DNA from: Hyphochytrium catenoides
Lineage: Eukaryota; Sar; Hyphochytriomycetes; Hyphochytriales; Hyphochytriaceae
Direction of reading: 5' to 3'
Length of the DNA: 37,003 nucleotides
NCBI GenBank assembly: GCA_900088475.1
Contig: FLMG01002852.1
Span: 3,560-40,562, forward strand
A program made the position numbers and the translations under genes. The notes beneath the pieces are model-generated. The model was not told where the DNA came from. It saw only the letters and a program-made list of their open reading frames with translations, and did not search any database. Numbering within the stretch: the stretch's first letter is position 1; every line of letters begins with the position of its first letter. Positions 13,936 through 24,347 of the stretch are shown here, piece by piece.

Positions 13936-14799
13936 TTAGCCCTTGAAAATAGATACAGCGACGGCATCTCTCCTCTCCTGTCCATCCGAGCATTCCATTG
14001 TCGCTTCCAACAGCTGTGTCTCATAGAGTGGGCTCGACTTGATGTACTCGGCATAAGCTGGCGCCCCAGGCATAATAATATTATCTGCTACGACAACGGA
14101 GCCTTGACGTAGGAGCTTCTTCTCTTCAATAAGTTTTAGGTCTGGCAGATACAGATCCTTCATATGGTCTATAAAGAAGAAGTCGACGTGTTTGATTCCG
14201 TTCCGCTCTCTCACAGCATCAATGCGCTCGGAGAAGGATCCGACAATGACAGTCACCTTATCCCTCAGTCCAGCAAGCTCAACGACTTTGGTGGCTATCG
14301 CAGCATGCAGGGGATCGACCTCAAAAGAGAAGAAATGTGCTTCAGGATCATTGCGAATCCAGCGAGCGAAACGGACTGCACTGTAGCCGCAGAAGGCGCC
14401 AAGCTCCATCATCACTTTGGGATGGTGATTTTGAACCACCTCGTCCAGCAAACCGCCCTTTGCGGAGCCAACGTGCATCATGGTAGCGTGTTTATGATTA
14501 AACTCGTCCATAACTTGCACCACTGAGTCTGCGTCTCCCTCTGTTGCATGCTGGAAGACATAGTGAAGAAGTTTCTGAATATTCTCGAGTCTCTCTTGTG
14601 CGTTCATTCTTCGTCTGCGGGGAGCGGTAACTTGGCCGCTAGTTGAGTCGTTCGGGTTGTTCGATGGCTTCTGACTGCTGCTGGTGTTTCGACTGAACTG
14701 TGAGACGGAGGGAAGTTTGAGTAATGAGCAGGATTGATGGGGGAGTCTGGCCCGAGATAGGTGCAGCCAGGGCCTACGAAGCAGACTAGTCCTCATCAT
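13936..14799 (-). CDS. COMT: Catechol O-methyltransferase-like SAM-dependent methyltransferase
   Basis: Intronless, 287 residues. It belongs to the COMT-type class I methyltransferases, which transfer a methyl group from SAM to a catechol hydroxyl with Mg2+. Visible blocks are helix alpha-2 leader HVGSAKGGLLDEV, SAM motif MELGAFCGYSAVR (131-143), acidic ribose-binding SFEVDP (Glu160), FFIDHMKDLYLPD (metal Asp211, catalytic-type Lys214), VVADNIIMPG (metal Asp239-Asn240) and a C-terminal MECSDGQERRDAVAV. The key metal and SAM residues of rat COMT have counterparts. About 70 extra N-terminal residues, rich in Arg/Ser and poor in acids, look like an organelle targeting presequence or a basic tail; animal soluble COMT lacks this. 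Two ATGs are adjacent at the start (14799 and 14796). The natural substrate is unknown. The gene points toward SDA1. Confidence 0.93.
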   Translation of the reverse strand: MMRTSLLRRPWLHLSRARLPHQSCSLLKLPSVSQFSRNTSSSQKPSNNPNDSTSGQVTAPRRRRMNAQERLENIQKLLHYVFQHATEGDADSVVQVMDEFNHKHATMMHVGSAKGGLLDEVVQNHHPKVMMELGAFCGYSAVRFARWIRNDPEAHFFSFEVDPLHAAIATKVVELAGLRDKVTVIVGSFSERIDAVRERNGIKHVDFFFIDHMKDLYLPDLKLIEEKKLLRQGSVVVADNIIMPGAPAYAEYIKSSPLYETQLLEATMECSDGQERRDAVAVSIFKG

Positions 14800-15112
14800 T
14801 CTTCCTCTGGCTGACTACGAGCCACCATACTCCGCTGAGGAGAGGAGCAGATTAGTGTTGCCTTAACACCGGCTGGCCCGCAAGCTCATCAGCTCGCCTT
14901 CGAACGAAGGATCTAGCACATGGAAGAACGTTCATGTCTTACATGCACTTCCAGCTTTGCAGCGGCGATAGCTCACTCACCGCCGTCTGCATCTTTCTCG
15001 ATGGTCGTTTTGGAGATCCACACCTGCAGCAGTGCCCGTAGCTGACATCTCAACATTACTATTTTCTGACAATTTAGCGTCCAGCTCTTATATTCGTAGC
15101 GACCAGGTTATC

Positions 15113-15156
15113 ACAAGGGTGATGAATAGCTAATATTTCGGCACAATCACCCTTGT
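15113..15156. repeat. 11-bp perfect inverted repeat with 22-base loop
   Basis: ACAAGGGTGAT (15113-15123) is complementary to ATCACCCTTGT (15146-15156). It lies about 310 bases upstream of the COMT-like start. It may be a hairpin or a protein-binding dyad; function unknown. Confidence 0.7.
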
Positions 15157-15924
15157 CAACTTACTAAACTCGTAGATCCCCTATCAGATCCGGCTAGTGA
15201 TAAGGTTGTGAAGCTGAGGACGGAGGAAAATCAGGTGAAAGGGAGAATCAGGCTTCCCGGCAGGCACCAAGCCTGCATCAGAACATTAGGCCTGCGCCCA
15301 TCTCTGTCGCCCTGTCCATCCTACCTCTTCCTCTCCTGCATCTCTCTAGCCTTTGCCCACCTCTCTCTCTCTCTTTCTCTAGCTCTGTCTCCTCTTCTTT
15401 CTTCTCTCTTTCTTACCCCTCTTTCTCTGCCGCTACTAGGGTTAGCTTGAGGTTTTGCAGACCGCCTATTTGGCCATTGTATTGACGGTTTGCTGCGCTC
15501 TCCTCCTCGGCCGCTATTATTGTGGCACCCTGTGCCTTACTTGCTCTTCATGCAGCTCCATGCGACAGCTTCAGTCGCCTGTGCGACAAGTGTGCGACCT
15601 TTGGGGCCATAGGGAAAACTCTTTCATCATATAGAAACTGGAGTTGGAGCTTGCTCCGTGGTAACGTTGGTCAAACAAGGCACACGCCTGGTTTCTATAA
15701 CACACCATGCAGCTTGGTGAAGCTCTCGAGACGCTTAGTCCCAATGCTTTGTCCTCAGTAGAGAGTGATTGTCTGCCGGTGTAATTAAGCCGTTTTATAT
15801 AACGGGGGAAAGCAGGCTACCGGTCATAAGTCATAATCCGCACCGCAAAAGGCCTGGACAAGAGGTAACCTCCCATTAATCCCCTGCGGGAGTGGAGGAC
15901 TTTGTAGGCTCCGAATAGTGATGC

Positions 15925-16297
15925 TGCAGCATTTACCGCATATAGTGTCATCACCGATGATGCCGCTGACACACATGCGGGCGCCGTAAACTCGTCACAG
16001 CAGATCGGAGGTGCATTGAAGAAACACCAAGAGTGGTACTTCTTGCCATTGCATGAAGCTTACTGCTTCAAATTGAGGACGTAGGAGGTCCTACTCCATC
16101 TGCCACAAGAGACCGTGGGTCTCTTTAAGATTTTGGTGATGGTAAGAGACTATATGCTATCTTCAGTGACCCCAAAGCGACGACACCCAGACCTGCTGTC
16201 AAGGTTCGACATTTTACGAAGCTTTACTGCGGCATCACTCACGATACATGATGCGACAAGTGAGCCGGATGGTTTAAAGTTTGACCGAGGCCTTTGA
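15925..16297 (+). pseudogene. Doubtful retroelement RNase H-like relic
   Basis: One frame, broken by a TAG at about 16084, reads a TDxA...GAV-like segment (VITDDAADTHAGAV), followed about 200 bases later by HPDLLSRFD, then a segment ending PDGLKFDRGL. The order vaguely recalls the retroelement RNase H start, the 'ADxLSR' end motif and a 'G-DxF' block. Each match is weak and the middle is far too short. No reverse transcriptase is visible next to it. Confidence 0.18.
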
Positions 16298-17136
16298 ATC
16301 AGAGGTAATTGCTATATGATGAGAGTCATGGCTGCGGGCTGACCTCAGCGGCCACCACGCACTCATACTAGATCTTAAAAAAGCTAAGTGGAATATATGG
16401 TGCGTCCGTCCGTAACGTGGTAAAAGAGTTCACGTGGGCGGCTGGGCTGATCGCTCTTACCAAGTCCCCCCGGTAGTTGTAAGCATCAGGGAGAAGAATT
16501 GCGTTTAAGGAGCAACAGCGGACAAACGCGCAAGGATTACTCAGAGATGCAAGACGAGAGAGAGAGATGTTGGTTTTAGATCTTATGACTAACTAATAAG
16601 ATGCGGCTATAGATCTGTGCCTTTATGACTCACTTGTAAGATGTACTGCTGCGGATAATTGGTGTCTTGCTGATGATGCTCTAGTGGTACAATTTATATC
16701 AAGGGGAAAGCAGTGCTCGTGCGGAAGTGCTGTCTCATCCACTCTCTCCGAAAAAGGTCCGTCTCAAGAGGTTTGCTCCATAGCAGCTGATAGGCCAACA
16801 ACGATGATTAAGTATTTAGAGCTATAGTAGCAGAAGGGACGACGAGGTGTAGAGGAGAGGAGAAGGGTCGGTGACGTGAGGATGACTCGGGTTGCACGTC
16901 TCTCCGTTCTCTGCTTGATGGGAGTGTAACGGATCTGCTGAGACTGTCTCCTAATTGAAAGGTTTAGATTTCAAGTCTTTCAAAGCGGAGGTCTGTTACG
17001 TTATACAAGGTCTAATTTATTCCTTCATGATAATTTCCTCGCTAGGAAATGTATCCATCAGCAAGGGCTGTTACTGTCGCTGAAGAAGTTTGGCCTGTGT
17101 GGCTGTTTCCCTGCCTTCCTTCTCCCTCCCCCCCCC

Positions 17137-17198
17137 TCTCTCTCTGGCTGTCTCTCTCTCTCTCTGTCTCCCTCTCTCTTTCTCTCTTTCTTTCTTTC
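17137..17198. repeat. (CT)n/(CTTT)n microsatellite running into the assembly gap
   Basis: CT and CTTT repeats continue right up to the first N at 17199, so the gap is probably unresolved repeat. Open frames that cross the gap on either strand are artefacts. Confidence 0.95.
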
Positions 17199-17289
17199 NN
17201 NNNNNNNNNNNNNNNNNNNNNNNNNNNNNNNNNNNNNNNNNNNNNNNNNNNNNNNNNNNNNNNNNNNNNNNNNNNNNNNNNNNNNNNNN
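17199..17289. other. Assembly gap (91 N)
   Basis: Ninety-one undetermined bases directly after a CT microsatellite. The true length is unknown. Confidence 0.99.
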
Positions 17290-17789
17290 AAAGAGGTCGC
17301 CAGCACTCTTCTAACATCCTCGCCCTCGAGCTCGCCTCCGTTTCTTATTCTTCTACGCATATGGTCCCTCACTGTCCTTGTCCCTTCCTTGTGCTTCTCG
17401 TTCTCAAGCCAGAAAGCGGGACGCCTCTCTGGCTGTGGAAGGCTTGAAGAAGCGATAATCCTGCTAGTCGAAAGCAGCAGGCAACCGGACTGGACGAGAC
17501 AGGCGCGCGCATCCTCTGTTTCATTGCCACTGTCCGAACCTCCCGTCTTAGGGTTCCTACACCGCAGAGCGAAGAAGCGGGTTCGAGAGACTGAAGCTAG
17601 GACGAGATAGAATATAGAAGTCGCATGACCTCTCCTCAAATCGTTCTACCTGTACCGAAGAGTAATCTGACACCTACTCGTCCGGTCGAGGTGGGGCAAG
17701 AGACGCTGCCAGCTTTGTCTCCTCTGGCGTTGAAGGCCTCTAGCCGAGAAGGTTATTGAGAGTGAGAAGGGGCGATCGTCGACCTTGGT
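17290..17789. other. Upstream region of the NHL gene
   Basis: About 500 bases between the assembly gap and the NHL start codon. It probably contains the promoter and 5' UTR. I see no gene, and no core promoter motif that I would defend. Confidence 0.5.
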
Positions 17790-19982
17790 ATGGGTAAGAC
17801 CAAGTCTCTGCCGTTGCCGGCAGGTGGTCTCCATCATGAAGACTCAGGGGTCGGTAGCCGTTGCAGGAGCTTGAAGAAATGGTTTTCTCGAGCCAGCCCA
17901 AAGCAGCTCTTGGTCATTGGGTGTGGCGCGTTTCTTCTTGTAGGAGTCATCGTTGCCGTCGCCGTGAGCCTTGCACTATCGCTACGCAATGGACCAGGCA
18001 GCAGCAATAATGGAGGCATTGGGTTGGGCAACGGAAGTACCGGTACGGCCGATATTAACCTACCCAGAGGCTTATATCACGTCTCTACCATTGCCGGGTC
18101 AGGGGTTTTGTTCAGCGAGGTTAAAGATCTGGATGCAGACCCTGTCTCGGGCGTTGTGTACGTGGCTGACAGCGGGAACAACTGTGTGAGGAAGATCCTG
18201 CCGGATGGCTCTGTCTCCACTTTCGTGGGCGATGGCTTGGGCTCTTTTGCCGCTGGACTCTCATCCTCCGCGCTCAGTAACACTCTGAGTCTTACAGTGG
18301 AGAACACGGGTAACGTTTATATCTCTGCCGCACATCGAGTCTTGAAAATAACGGCCGAAGGCTCAGTATCACTTCTAGCTGGAAGTAGTGAAGCCGGGTA
18401 TCAGGATGGCGAAGGCGCCGCGGCATCTTTCTCCAACCCCGCTGGGCTGGCTGTGGACACTGCAGGGAACATCTATGTGGCTGACATGTACAACCATCGC
18501 ATTCGCAAGATAACTGGCACAGGTGTCGTCAGTACACTTGCTGGAAGTGGCTCGGCTAGTAAGGCGGACGGCACTGGGGTGTCAGCTGCGTTCCACTCTC
18601 CCTCCGGAGTCACTGTGGGCCTGGATGGGACTGTATATGTGGCGGACACAATGAACTATCGTATCTGTAAGATCTCTCCTAGTGGAGTTGTCAGTACTCT
18701 TGCTGGAGGCAGTGTAGACCAGAGCTACCGAGATGGGGACGGAGCGGCGGCTGAGTTCTACTATCCCTCTGACGTTACCCTAGATTCCAGCGGCAACATA
18801 TACGTGACAGACGGCTTTGAGATTGCCTATCGCGTCCGGAAAGTCACGCCGTTGGGTGTAGTCACCACTCTAGCTGGTAGCGGTCGGGCAGAGTTTGCAG
18901 AGGGGAATGGGATAGCAGCATCCTTCAATCACTTGACCGCCATCGCGTTTGACAGTAAAAGTAACATGCTTCTGGTGGCTGACGCGGAAAACAGACGGAT
19001 ACGCAAGGTCTCTCTTGCTGGAGAAGTTGGCACTTTCGCAGGTAGTGGCGTTGCAGGCTATGTGGATGGCACGGGTCTCTCCTCTGTGTTTGCTATGCCC
19101 GTGGCCACCACTGTTGATAGCAGCCACAATATTTATGTGGCTGATTTATCCCACCATCGCATTGCGAAGGTAACGCCCTCTGGGATCATCAGCACAGTGG
19201 CGGGCGGAGACGGAAACAGCAGTCTAATGGAGCCAGAGGGCGTCGCTGTGGACGCTGCCGGGGTACTCTACATTGCAGATACAGCGAATCATCGGATTAG
19301 GAAAGTTACCCCTGATGGTATTGTCAGCACATTGTTGGGCCAGAGTAAGCTGGATGATAGCTCTATTCGTACCTCCTCCTGTACCGACGAGCCTGTGGGC
19401 ATCGCCGTTGACACCAACGGCACCATCTACATAGCAGACAGGGGAGCCAACCGCATCTGTGAGCTTCTACCTAGCGGTGCGGTCAACATTCTAGCAGGGG
19501 TCAGTGGCAATCCGGGGCATAGGGATGGGAAGGCTCTAGATGCCTACTTTTGGCGCCCGCACGGTCTAGCGTTGGACAAAGCTGGTAATATCTACGTCGC
19601 GGACGCGGACAACAATTGCATTAGAGTGATAACCGCTGACAGACACAATGTTATCACACTTGCGGGGAAGTGCGTCCAAGGTTACGCAGACGGCCCCGCC
19701 TCTAGCGCAATGTTCCGCTATCCTAAGGGTATCGCCGTGGACGCCAGTGGGATTGTCTTTGTGGCGGACTCTGGAAACAACAGGATAAGAAGAATCCTGC
19801 CAAATGGGACTGTGGACACGATTGCGGGTAGCGGGAGGTTTCTATATAAGGACGGCGAAAGCTTAGCGGCATCCTTTACTTCACCATCCGGACTTGCTTT
19901 ATCGGCCGAGGGACAAATCATTGTGGCCGAAGAGTGGAGCTCGAGGATCAGAAAGCTGACCTTCGTTGCTGGTGGACCATAG
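17790..19982 (+). CDS. Membrane-anchored protein with 12 NHL repeats (predicted extracytoplasmic beta-propeller)
   Basis: Intronless, 730 residues. The N-terminus (1-39) is basic; residues 40-65 form one hydrophobic segment followed by R-N-G-P-G and a Gly/Ser/Asn-rich linker. This fits a type II signal anchor, with the C-terminal domain in the lumen or outside. The rest is 12 consecutive repeats of about 50-57 residues with the NHL pattern: S-T-x-A-G-S-G, then DG-x-G-x-A-A-x-F, P-x-G-[ILV]-A-V-D, G-N-[IL]-Y-V-A-D, N-x-R-I-R-K-[IV]. Repeats 1, 2, 8 and 9 lack parts of the standard loop. Twelve repeats could fold as two six-bladed propellers. NHL propellers usually bind proteins, sugars or RNA, so no specific function can be assigned. 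Its 3' part was duplicated downstream as two broken copies. Confidence 0.9.
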   Translation: MGKTKSLPLPAGGLHHEDSGVGSRCRSLKKWFSRASPKQLLVIGCGAFLLVGVIVAVAVSLALSLRNGPGSSNNGGIGLGNGSTGTADINLPRGLYHVSTIAGSGVLFSEVKDLDADPVSGVVYVADSGNNCVRKILPDGSVSTFVGDGLGSFAAGLSSSALSNTLSLTVENTGNVYISAAHRVLKITAEGSVSLLAGSSEAGYQDGEGAAASFSNPAGLAVDTAGNIYVADMYNHRIRKITGTGVVSTLAGSGSASKADGTGVSAAFHSPSGVTVGLDGTVYVADTMNYRICKISPSGVVSTLAGGSVDQSYRDGDGAAAEFYYPSDVTLDSSGNIYVTDGFEIAYRVRKVTPLGVVTTLAGSGRAEFAEGNGIAASFNHLTAIAFDSKSNMLLVADAENRRIRKVSLAGEVGTFAGSGVAGYVDGTGLSSVFAMPVATTVDSSHNIYVADLSHHRIAKVTPSGIISTVAGGDGNSSLMEPEGVAVDAAGVLYIADTANHRIRKVTPDGIVSTLLGQSKLDDSSIRTSSCTDEPVGIAVDTNGTIYIADRGANRICELLPSGAVNILAGVSGNPGHRDGKALDAYFWRPHGLALDKAGNIYVADADNNCIRVITADRHNVITLAGKCVQGYADGPASSAMFRYPKGIAVDASGIVFVADSGNNRIRRILPNGTVDTIAGSGRFLYKDGESLAASFTSPSGLALSAEGQIIVAEEWSSRIRKLTFVAGGP

Positions 19983-21601
19983 ACAAAAGGAGGACCTGTG
20001 TTGCCTAGACCGTGTGGAGGAGTAGTGTATCCAAATAAGAGCGTAGTATAAAGATAGGAAGAAGAGTGTGACCCCTTTATCGATGGAGAGAACGTCGTCC
20101 GCTGAGAAGAGAGAAAATGAGGAGACTTGTATAAAAATGAGCGTGAAAGGAGAAGAGAGTAAGCAGACTGTGCTGGTGGGAGGCTCTTTAACGTTGTTGC
20201 CTATCTACTTGTTGCCCTCTGCCAGGAACAGTCTCAAACAATCATCAACCTTTTGGCAGTGAAGAAGAGTGAATATAATGCCATACCATTTATATCTTGA
20301 AGGATGGTAGAAGATCTGCGTGGTCGTCGTAGCACCATTATATTTTTATTGCCTTCTGTAGATGATGATGATTGATGATGTCATTTTTTCCATTGACGCC
20401 ATGTCTGCTTACGGTGATGCTCGCGGGTGGCTAGTACGATGTCCGATGATGATGTCTGGCTGATGCGGGTGGTTGAAGACCATAGCTGCAGCTGTAGTTC
20501 TTCGCATCATCTTATTTGTTGATGACCACTACCACGTCCCTCTTTCAGATATAACTTTATAGTAAGACCAGCCAAGCGAAGCACATTCGTGAAATGACAG
20601 GCAGCAAGTAGTATTATTAACCCACTGGCACTAAGCATCAGCGATCATAAGCTAAGAAAGGAGCAAGAATGTTCCCTGTGTGCTATATTTCCTCTACACC
20701 AAACAGCATCAACTGCGAGGAAGATTTCGCTGTGCGCGATACGTCCTCTACTACGAGCAGGATGATCATCAAGTAGGAAACAGAGCATTCGACATCGTCA
20801 AGGGATGAAGCGGTCAACTGATCTCTCCACCGTATCCAAGGATCCAAGGGCTTCTCGCATAATGATGCATAATGTCTGGCTGACGGTGCTGCGATAGATC
20901 ATCACATATTTTTAGTTGTTGATGACTGAATGCTAGGTCCGCTCTTACAGACAGTAGTTGGATACTAAGACATCAGCTTGTAGGACTACTTCCACTATAT
21001 AGCGGCAGTAGTACTATGTACTGAGAAGAGGCAGCAGCGATGATGAGCTTGGACGAAGAAGGAGGAAGAAAAAGACCAATAAGCGATTTAAAAAAGAGAG
21101 AAACCTCTTCTACCTTAGACTGCACCCCAGGGGAAGAACAGAGCAAATTCATAATGTCAGGCATCATCACAAAGAAAGCAGAGGATTCCTTCTTCCGTAC
21201 TCCATGTGGTGTCTCACCAAGAGGCCACCTTTCTATTGATTGAGGTTTATGGTTGCTGCCAATATCGGTTTCCACGATATGGACGGACGACCGACAGTGA
21301 TCAAACTCTTGTTGGATAACTGAGATTTCGTAGAGATGGAGCATCTATATCCCCCCCTCTTCACACAATCTCCGCACCACCCGCAAAGAAAGAGAAGATA
21401 ATAAGTCAGAAACCTTACTAGGCCACAGATAGTTGTTGTCAGAAGTCGTGAGCACTCTCTGCGAGTGATCAACCTCTGCCCCTTCATATTCGTAGGTCTA
21501 AAACAAGTATCTCTTAAGCTTTTTTATAAAAAGAAATCGTTTCTGGCTAGGATACATTCTATCTCGTTCCCTTGAATGGCTTCCTTCTACATGTCCTCGA
21601 C
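19983..21601. other. Spacer of duplication unit A
   Basis: About 1.6 kb between the NHL stop and the first small secreted gene's stop (convergent). Parts match the spacers of units B and C, for example the region near 20135-20230 with 24490-24560 and 28120-28200. An open frame at 21040-21243 has a diverged counterpart near 28609 but no conserved reading frame. I see no gene. Confidence 0.5.
21519..21533. promoter_or_regulatory. Conserved AT-rich palindrome downstream of small-gene copy 1
   Basis: CTTTTTTATAAAAAG lies about 70 bases past the stop of the minus-strand gene. The identical 15-mer occurs past copy 3 (29152-29166), and an altered form past copy 2 (about 24932). It may be part of the 3' UTR or transcription end; function inferred only from position. 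Confidence 0.4.
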
Positions 21602-22051
21602 CTACTTTCTTAGGTTGGTCTTGCCCGTTGGAGCCTCACTGACATCGCTTCTCTCAATGACAGCGTCAGCAGGTGCTTCAGGAGCCTCCTCCAGATCAGC
21701 GCGGCGGCCACCAGGAGGTCCATAGCCCATGGCAAAGTGAGCAGACCACTCGTACGTGTCACACTTCGCCGCACCGAAGTTGTTTCTGGCTGCGTTGGAC
21801 AAGCAGAACTTACAGCGGTCAATGCCCTCGTTCGGGTTGCTCCACGCTTGGCCCCAAGTCCAGATCTGGCGGTTGCCAAAGATTCCGTTATACCATCCCC
21901 AAGTATTCTCCACGGTGTTTATGACGGCCTGCTGATCGGCCCCATATAATGTATTTGGGTTCCACTTGCTGCAGTCGGTGGAGCCTGCCTCAGCGCTGAC
22001 GGCGAATGCAGCAGCTATGGCAAGAACGATGGCTGAACTGGTGGTCTTCAT
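21602..22051 (-). CDS. Small secreted Trp-rich four-cysteine protein, copy 1 (family not recognised)
   Basis: Intronless, 149 residues. Residues 1-22 form a textbook signal peptide ending S-A-E-A before G-S-T-D-C, so the protein is predicted to be secreted or luminal. The core (about 23-115) has seven Trp and four Cys (27, 80, 83, 97), with the blocks ENTWGWYNG, NRQIWTWGQAW, RCKFCLSNAARNN and EWSAHFAMGYGPPGG. The tail is acidic with Ala/Pro/Glu repeats (EEAPEAPADA) and ends KTNLRK. The cysteines could form two disulphides. I know no family that matches, so I assign no function. The start is the Met where all four copies begin to align as protein; a longer frame upstream in other copies is not conserved here. 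Confidence 0.85.
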   Translation of the reverse strand: MKTTSSAIVLAIAAAFAVSAEAGSTDCSKWNPNTLYGADQQAVINTVENTWGWYNGIFGNRQIWTWGQAWSNPNEGIDRCKFCLSNAARNNFGAAKCDTYEWSAHFAMGYGPPGGRRADLEEAPEAPADAVIERSDVSEAPTGKTNLRK

Positions 22052-22063
22052 GGTGCCTTGTGG

Positions 22064-22080
22064 TGGATAGCGTAGGAGCT
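22064..22080 (-). promoter_or_regulatory. Conserved 17-base leader element, copy 1
   Basis: On the gene's strand this reads AGCTCCTACGCTATCCA and ends 12 bases before the ATG. The same element precedes all four copies at 11-15 bases. It is most likely 5' UTR or the start-site region. Confidence 0.6.
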
Positions 22081-23580
22081 ATGCGTTGGTTAGAGGTGCT
22101 TGCGGGGTAGCTTCTTGGTGAAGTCCTTCTGGTGGTTTCTTTATGGCTGATCCGAGGAAAGTTTGACAATGAGGTAATGCTGTGATGGTGATCGAGGGGC
22201 ACCTCGCCGATATCAATTCATGGCCATGATTGAGGCGCATTCTCTTCTTCCCCTTCTGCCTTCTTACATCGATGCAGGGGGTAGTGATTTACTGCACGAG
22301 ATATATATGGGATGGTGATATGATGAGTTATCCAGAGAGACGAGGCGATCATAGAGGTCATCTGTTTGCCCCTTCATGACATTGAGAAGAAGAGCACAGC
22401 ATCATCGGCCATTGAACCCGGCATGACAACCCTATCATACACCTTCTCTTCGGCTTTGTGACGAGCCCAGCAGACGATAGGAGTTCTAGTGAGAATTGGA
22501 GCTTGGTGTGAGAAATGTGGTGTTCCATGGTATTTGGTGCGTAAGATTTACTCTTCTCCTGCCAGGGCAATGATAACTTGTTTCCAGGCTCGCTCAGCTA
22601 GAAGTAGAAGTCTAGGATTTCTCTAATGTAGAAGTATTGGCACGGCCGCAAGGTTTCCTTGTTGTGTCGTCAAGTCCGTCTCCCCTGCTGATGACCTGCT
22701 CTTTGTCACTTCTAAAATCTAGTCCTAGGGTTGGCTGGTCTCGTAGTTCTGTACTAAGACTTTATATTACTGTTATAATATGGGTTGGTGGTGAATTATG
22801 ATCATGACGATTGATGCGTCGTGACTACTTCTTTAAAATCTCTGCTGACCTTTTCGAGAGTGATGTTCTTTCGTCGCGTGAAAGAAATCCATGCTCATGT
22901 GAATTGTGACAGGCGACAGCCAGTAGTTCTACGGGTGACCAACACAAAGAAGCAAGCAGACCACCAAACAGACAATGGATAAGGCAACGCTTCCGGGCGC
23001 GCGCTCTCTATTTTGTATGTTGTTGACTTTTGGCTTCGTGTTCGTCCTTCTTTTCCTCTGGACGGAAACAAGAGACAAAGAACCTCTAGAGCTTCCGTTG
23101 GAGCCAGGCCGACAGCTATAGGCCATAGGAACAGACTTACTAGTTCTACAGTTGTTCTTCTACTACCGTTTTAGCCGCTGCTACTTCGAGAGACACATCA
23201 AATTACCCACAGCCACATGCTTATTGGCCACAGCCTGTCTCGAGTCGCTAATCACAAGGTAGCGAGGGACCTTCACCTTTACCCTTTCTATGACAATCAC
23301 TCATCAGGATAAATCTTAACTCAGGATAGACCTACGCGAGATTCGGTCAGAACTACTTCCTTCCTTCCATCATCATAGAAGACATTTTTTTAGTGTTTCC
23401 TAGTAACAGGCCGAAGAATCTAGGACAAGCGAGGTGTAGACGGTCTTTCTCTTGGGTTACATGTAGCAATTTACACATGAACATGCATGTTGCAATGCAC
23501 TATCGCACATACATATCTTTTTGAGTGGCCGATCTGTCTGAATGTCACGAAGCGAAGATAGCGTTTTTGGGGTCTTTATT
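22081..23580. other. Upstream region of small-gene copy 1, end of duplication unit A
   Basis: About 1.5 kb, matched in units B and C in patches (for example the 'CACAGCCTGTCTC' and 'GACAATCACTCATCA' stretches near 23233 and 23292). It should contain the promoter of copy 1. Open frames here are not conserved between units and I call none a gene. Confidence 0.5.
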
Positions 23581-23584
23581 AGCA

Positions 23585-24347
23585 CAGCGGTAGGCTCTAC
23601 ACTATTGCAGATACAGCGGACTATGTTTCAGAAAAGTTACTTCTGACGGCACTGTGAAGACGTTGTTGGGCCGGAGCAAGGTCTTCCTGATAGTTCTGGA
23701 TCTTTCTCATAGGTCTTTCGATGCCTCCTTCTGTCCTGAAAGAGGCTGTGGGCATCGCCCTCAACACTAGCGGCAATATCTATGTAGCAGAGCCAACCGG
23801 ATCTGTGAGCTCCTACTTAGCGGTGCGGTCATCATCCTGGCTGTTGTCAGTGGCATGGCTATTGTCAGTGGCATTCACAGCAGGATCATGGAAAGGCTCC
23901 AAATGCCTACCTTTGGCGCCGTCAGGATCTGGCGTTGGACAAATGTGGCAAGAAAGTTCTTTACGCACGCAGGCCACAATAGCTGCACCACAAGGATCAC
24001 AGCTAATAGACAATACCTGTCCTCACAAATGCCCAGAAGAATGTCAGAGGTCACGGCCACGGCACCGCCACGTGGGCAACGCTTCGCTACTCTGATACCC
24101 CACGAGTATCACCATACACGCAAATAATAAGAAGCATATATTATCGTGACAACTGGGTTAAATAGGATAAGGAGGATCCCCTCTATGATACTGCAAAAAC
24201 GATTGCGGATTCCTATCATTTCCTGGGTACAGCGACCGCTTGGCGGCATCCCTAACTTCACCACCCAGACTGCCCGTTTCCTCCGAGGGAAGCATCGCTG
24301 TGGCCGAAGAGTGTCTCAAAGATCAGGAAGCTGACATATGTCAGTGA
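23585..24347 (+). pseudogene. Broken NHL-repeat gene copy 1 (5'-truncated)
   Basis: This matches nucleotides of the intact NHL gene from about 19262 to 19968 in order, that is, repeats 8-12. Shared segments include CTATTGCAGATACAGCG, GAGGCTGTGGGCATCGCC, GCCAACCGGATCTGTGAGC and, at the end, GTGGCCGAAGAGTG followed by GATCAGGAAGCTGAC. Indels and stops break the frame many times, and neither the membrane anchor nor the first seven repeats are present. It cannot encode the protein. Confidence 0.85.

Larger units (their letters stand above)
14800..17198. other. Long gene-poor region with a CT-rich tract and relic sequence
   Basis: About 2.4 kb upstream of both the COMT-like gene (minus) and the NHL gene (plus), so it holds both promoters. 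Contents I can see are an inverted repeat at 15113-15156, a CT-rich stretch around 15360-15430, a possible retroelement relic at 15925-16297, and the CT microsatellite at 17137-17198. No intact gene is visible. Confidence 0.5.

Noticed and set aside
14164-14526. Plus-strand open frame of 120 codons
   Set aside because: Antisense of the COMT-like coding region, which has intact catalytic motifs on the minus strand.
17570-17610. GGTTCGAGA, like a tRNA T-loop
   Set aside because: No matching acceptor, D or anticodon stems around it.
17042-17639. Open frames on both strands crossing the N gap
   Set aside because: They consist of CT/GA repeat plus undetermined bases; no real protein content.
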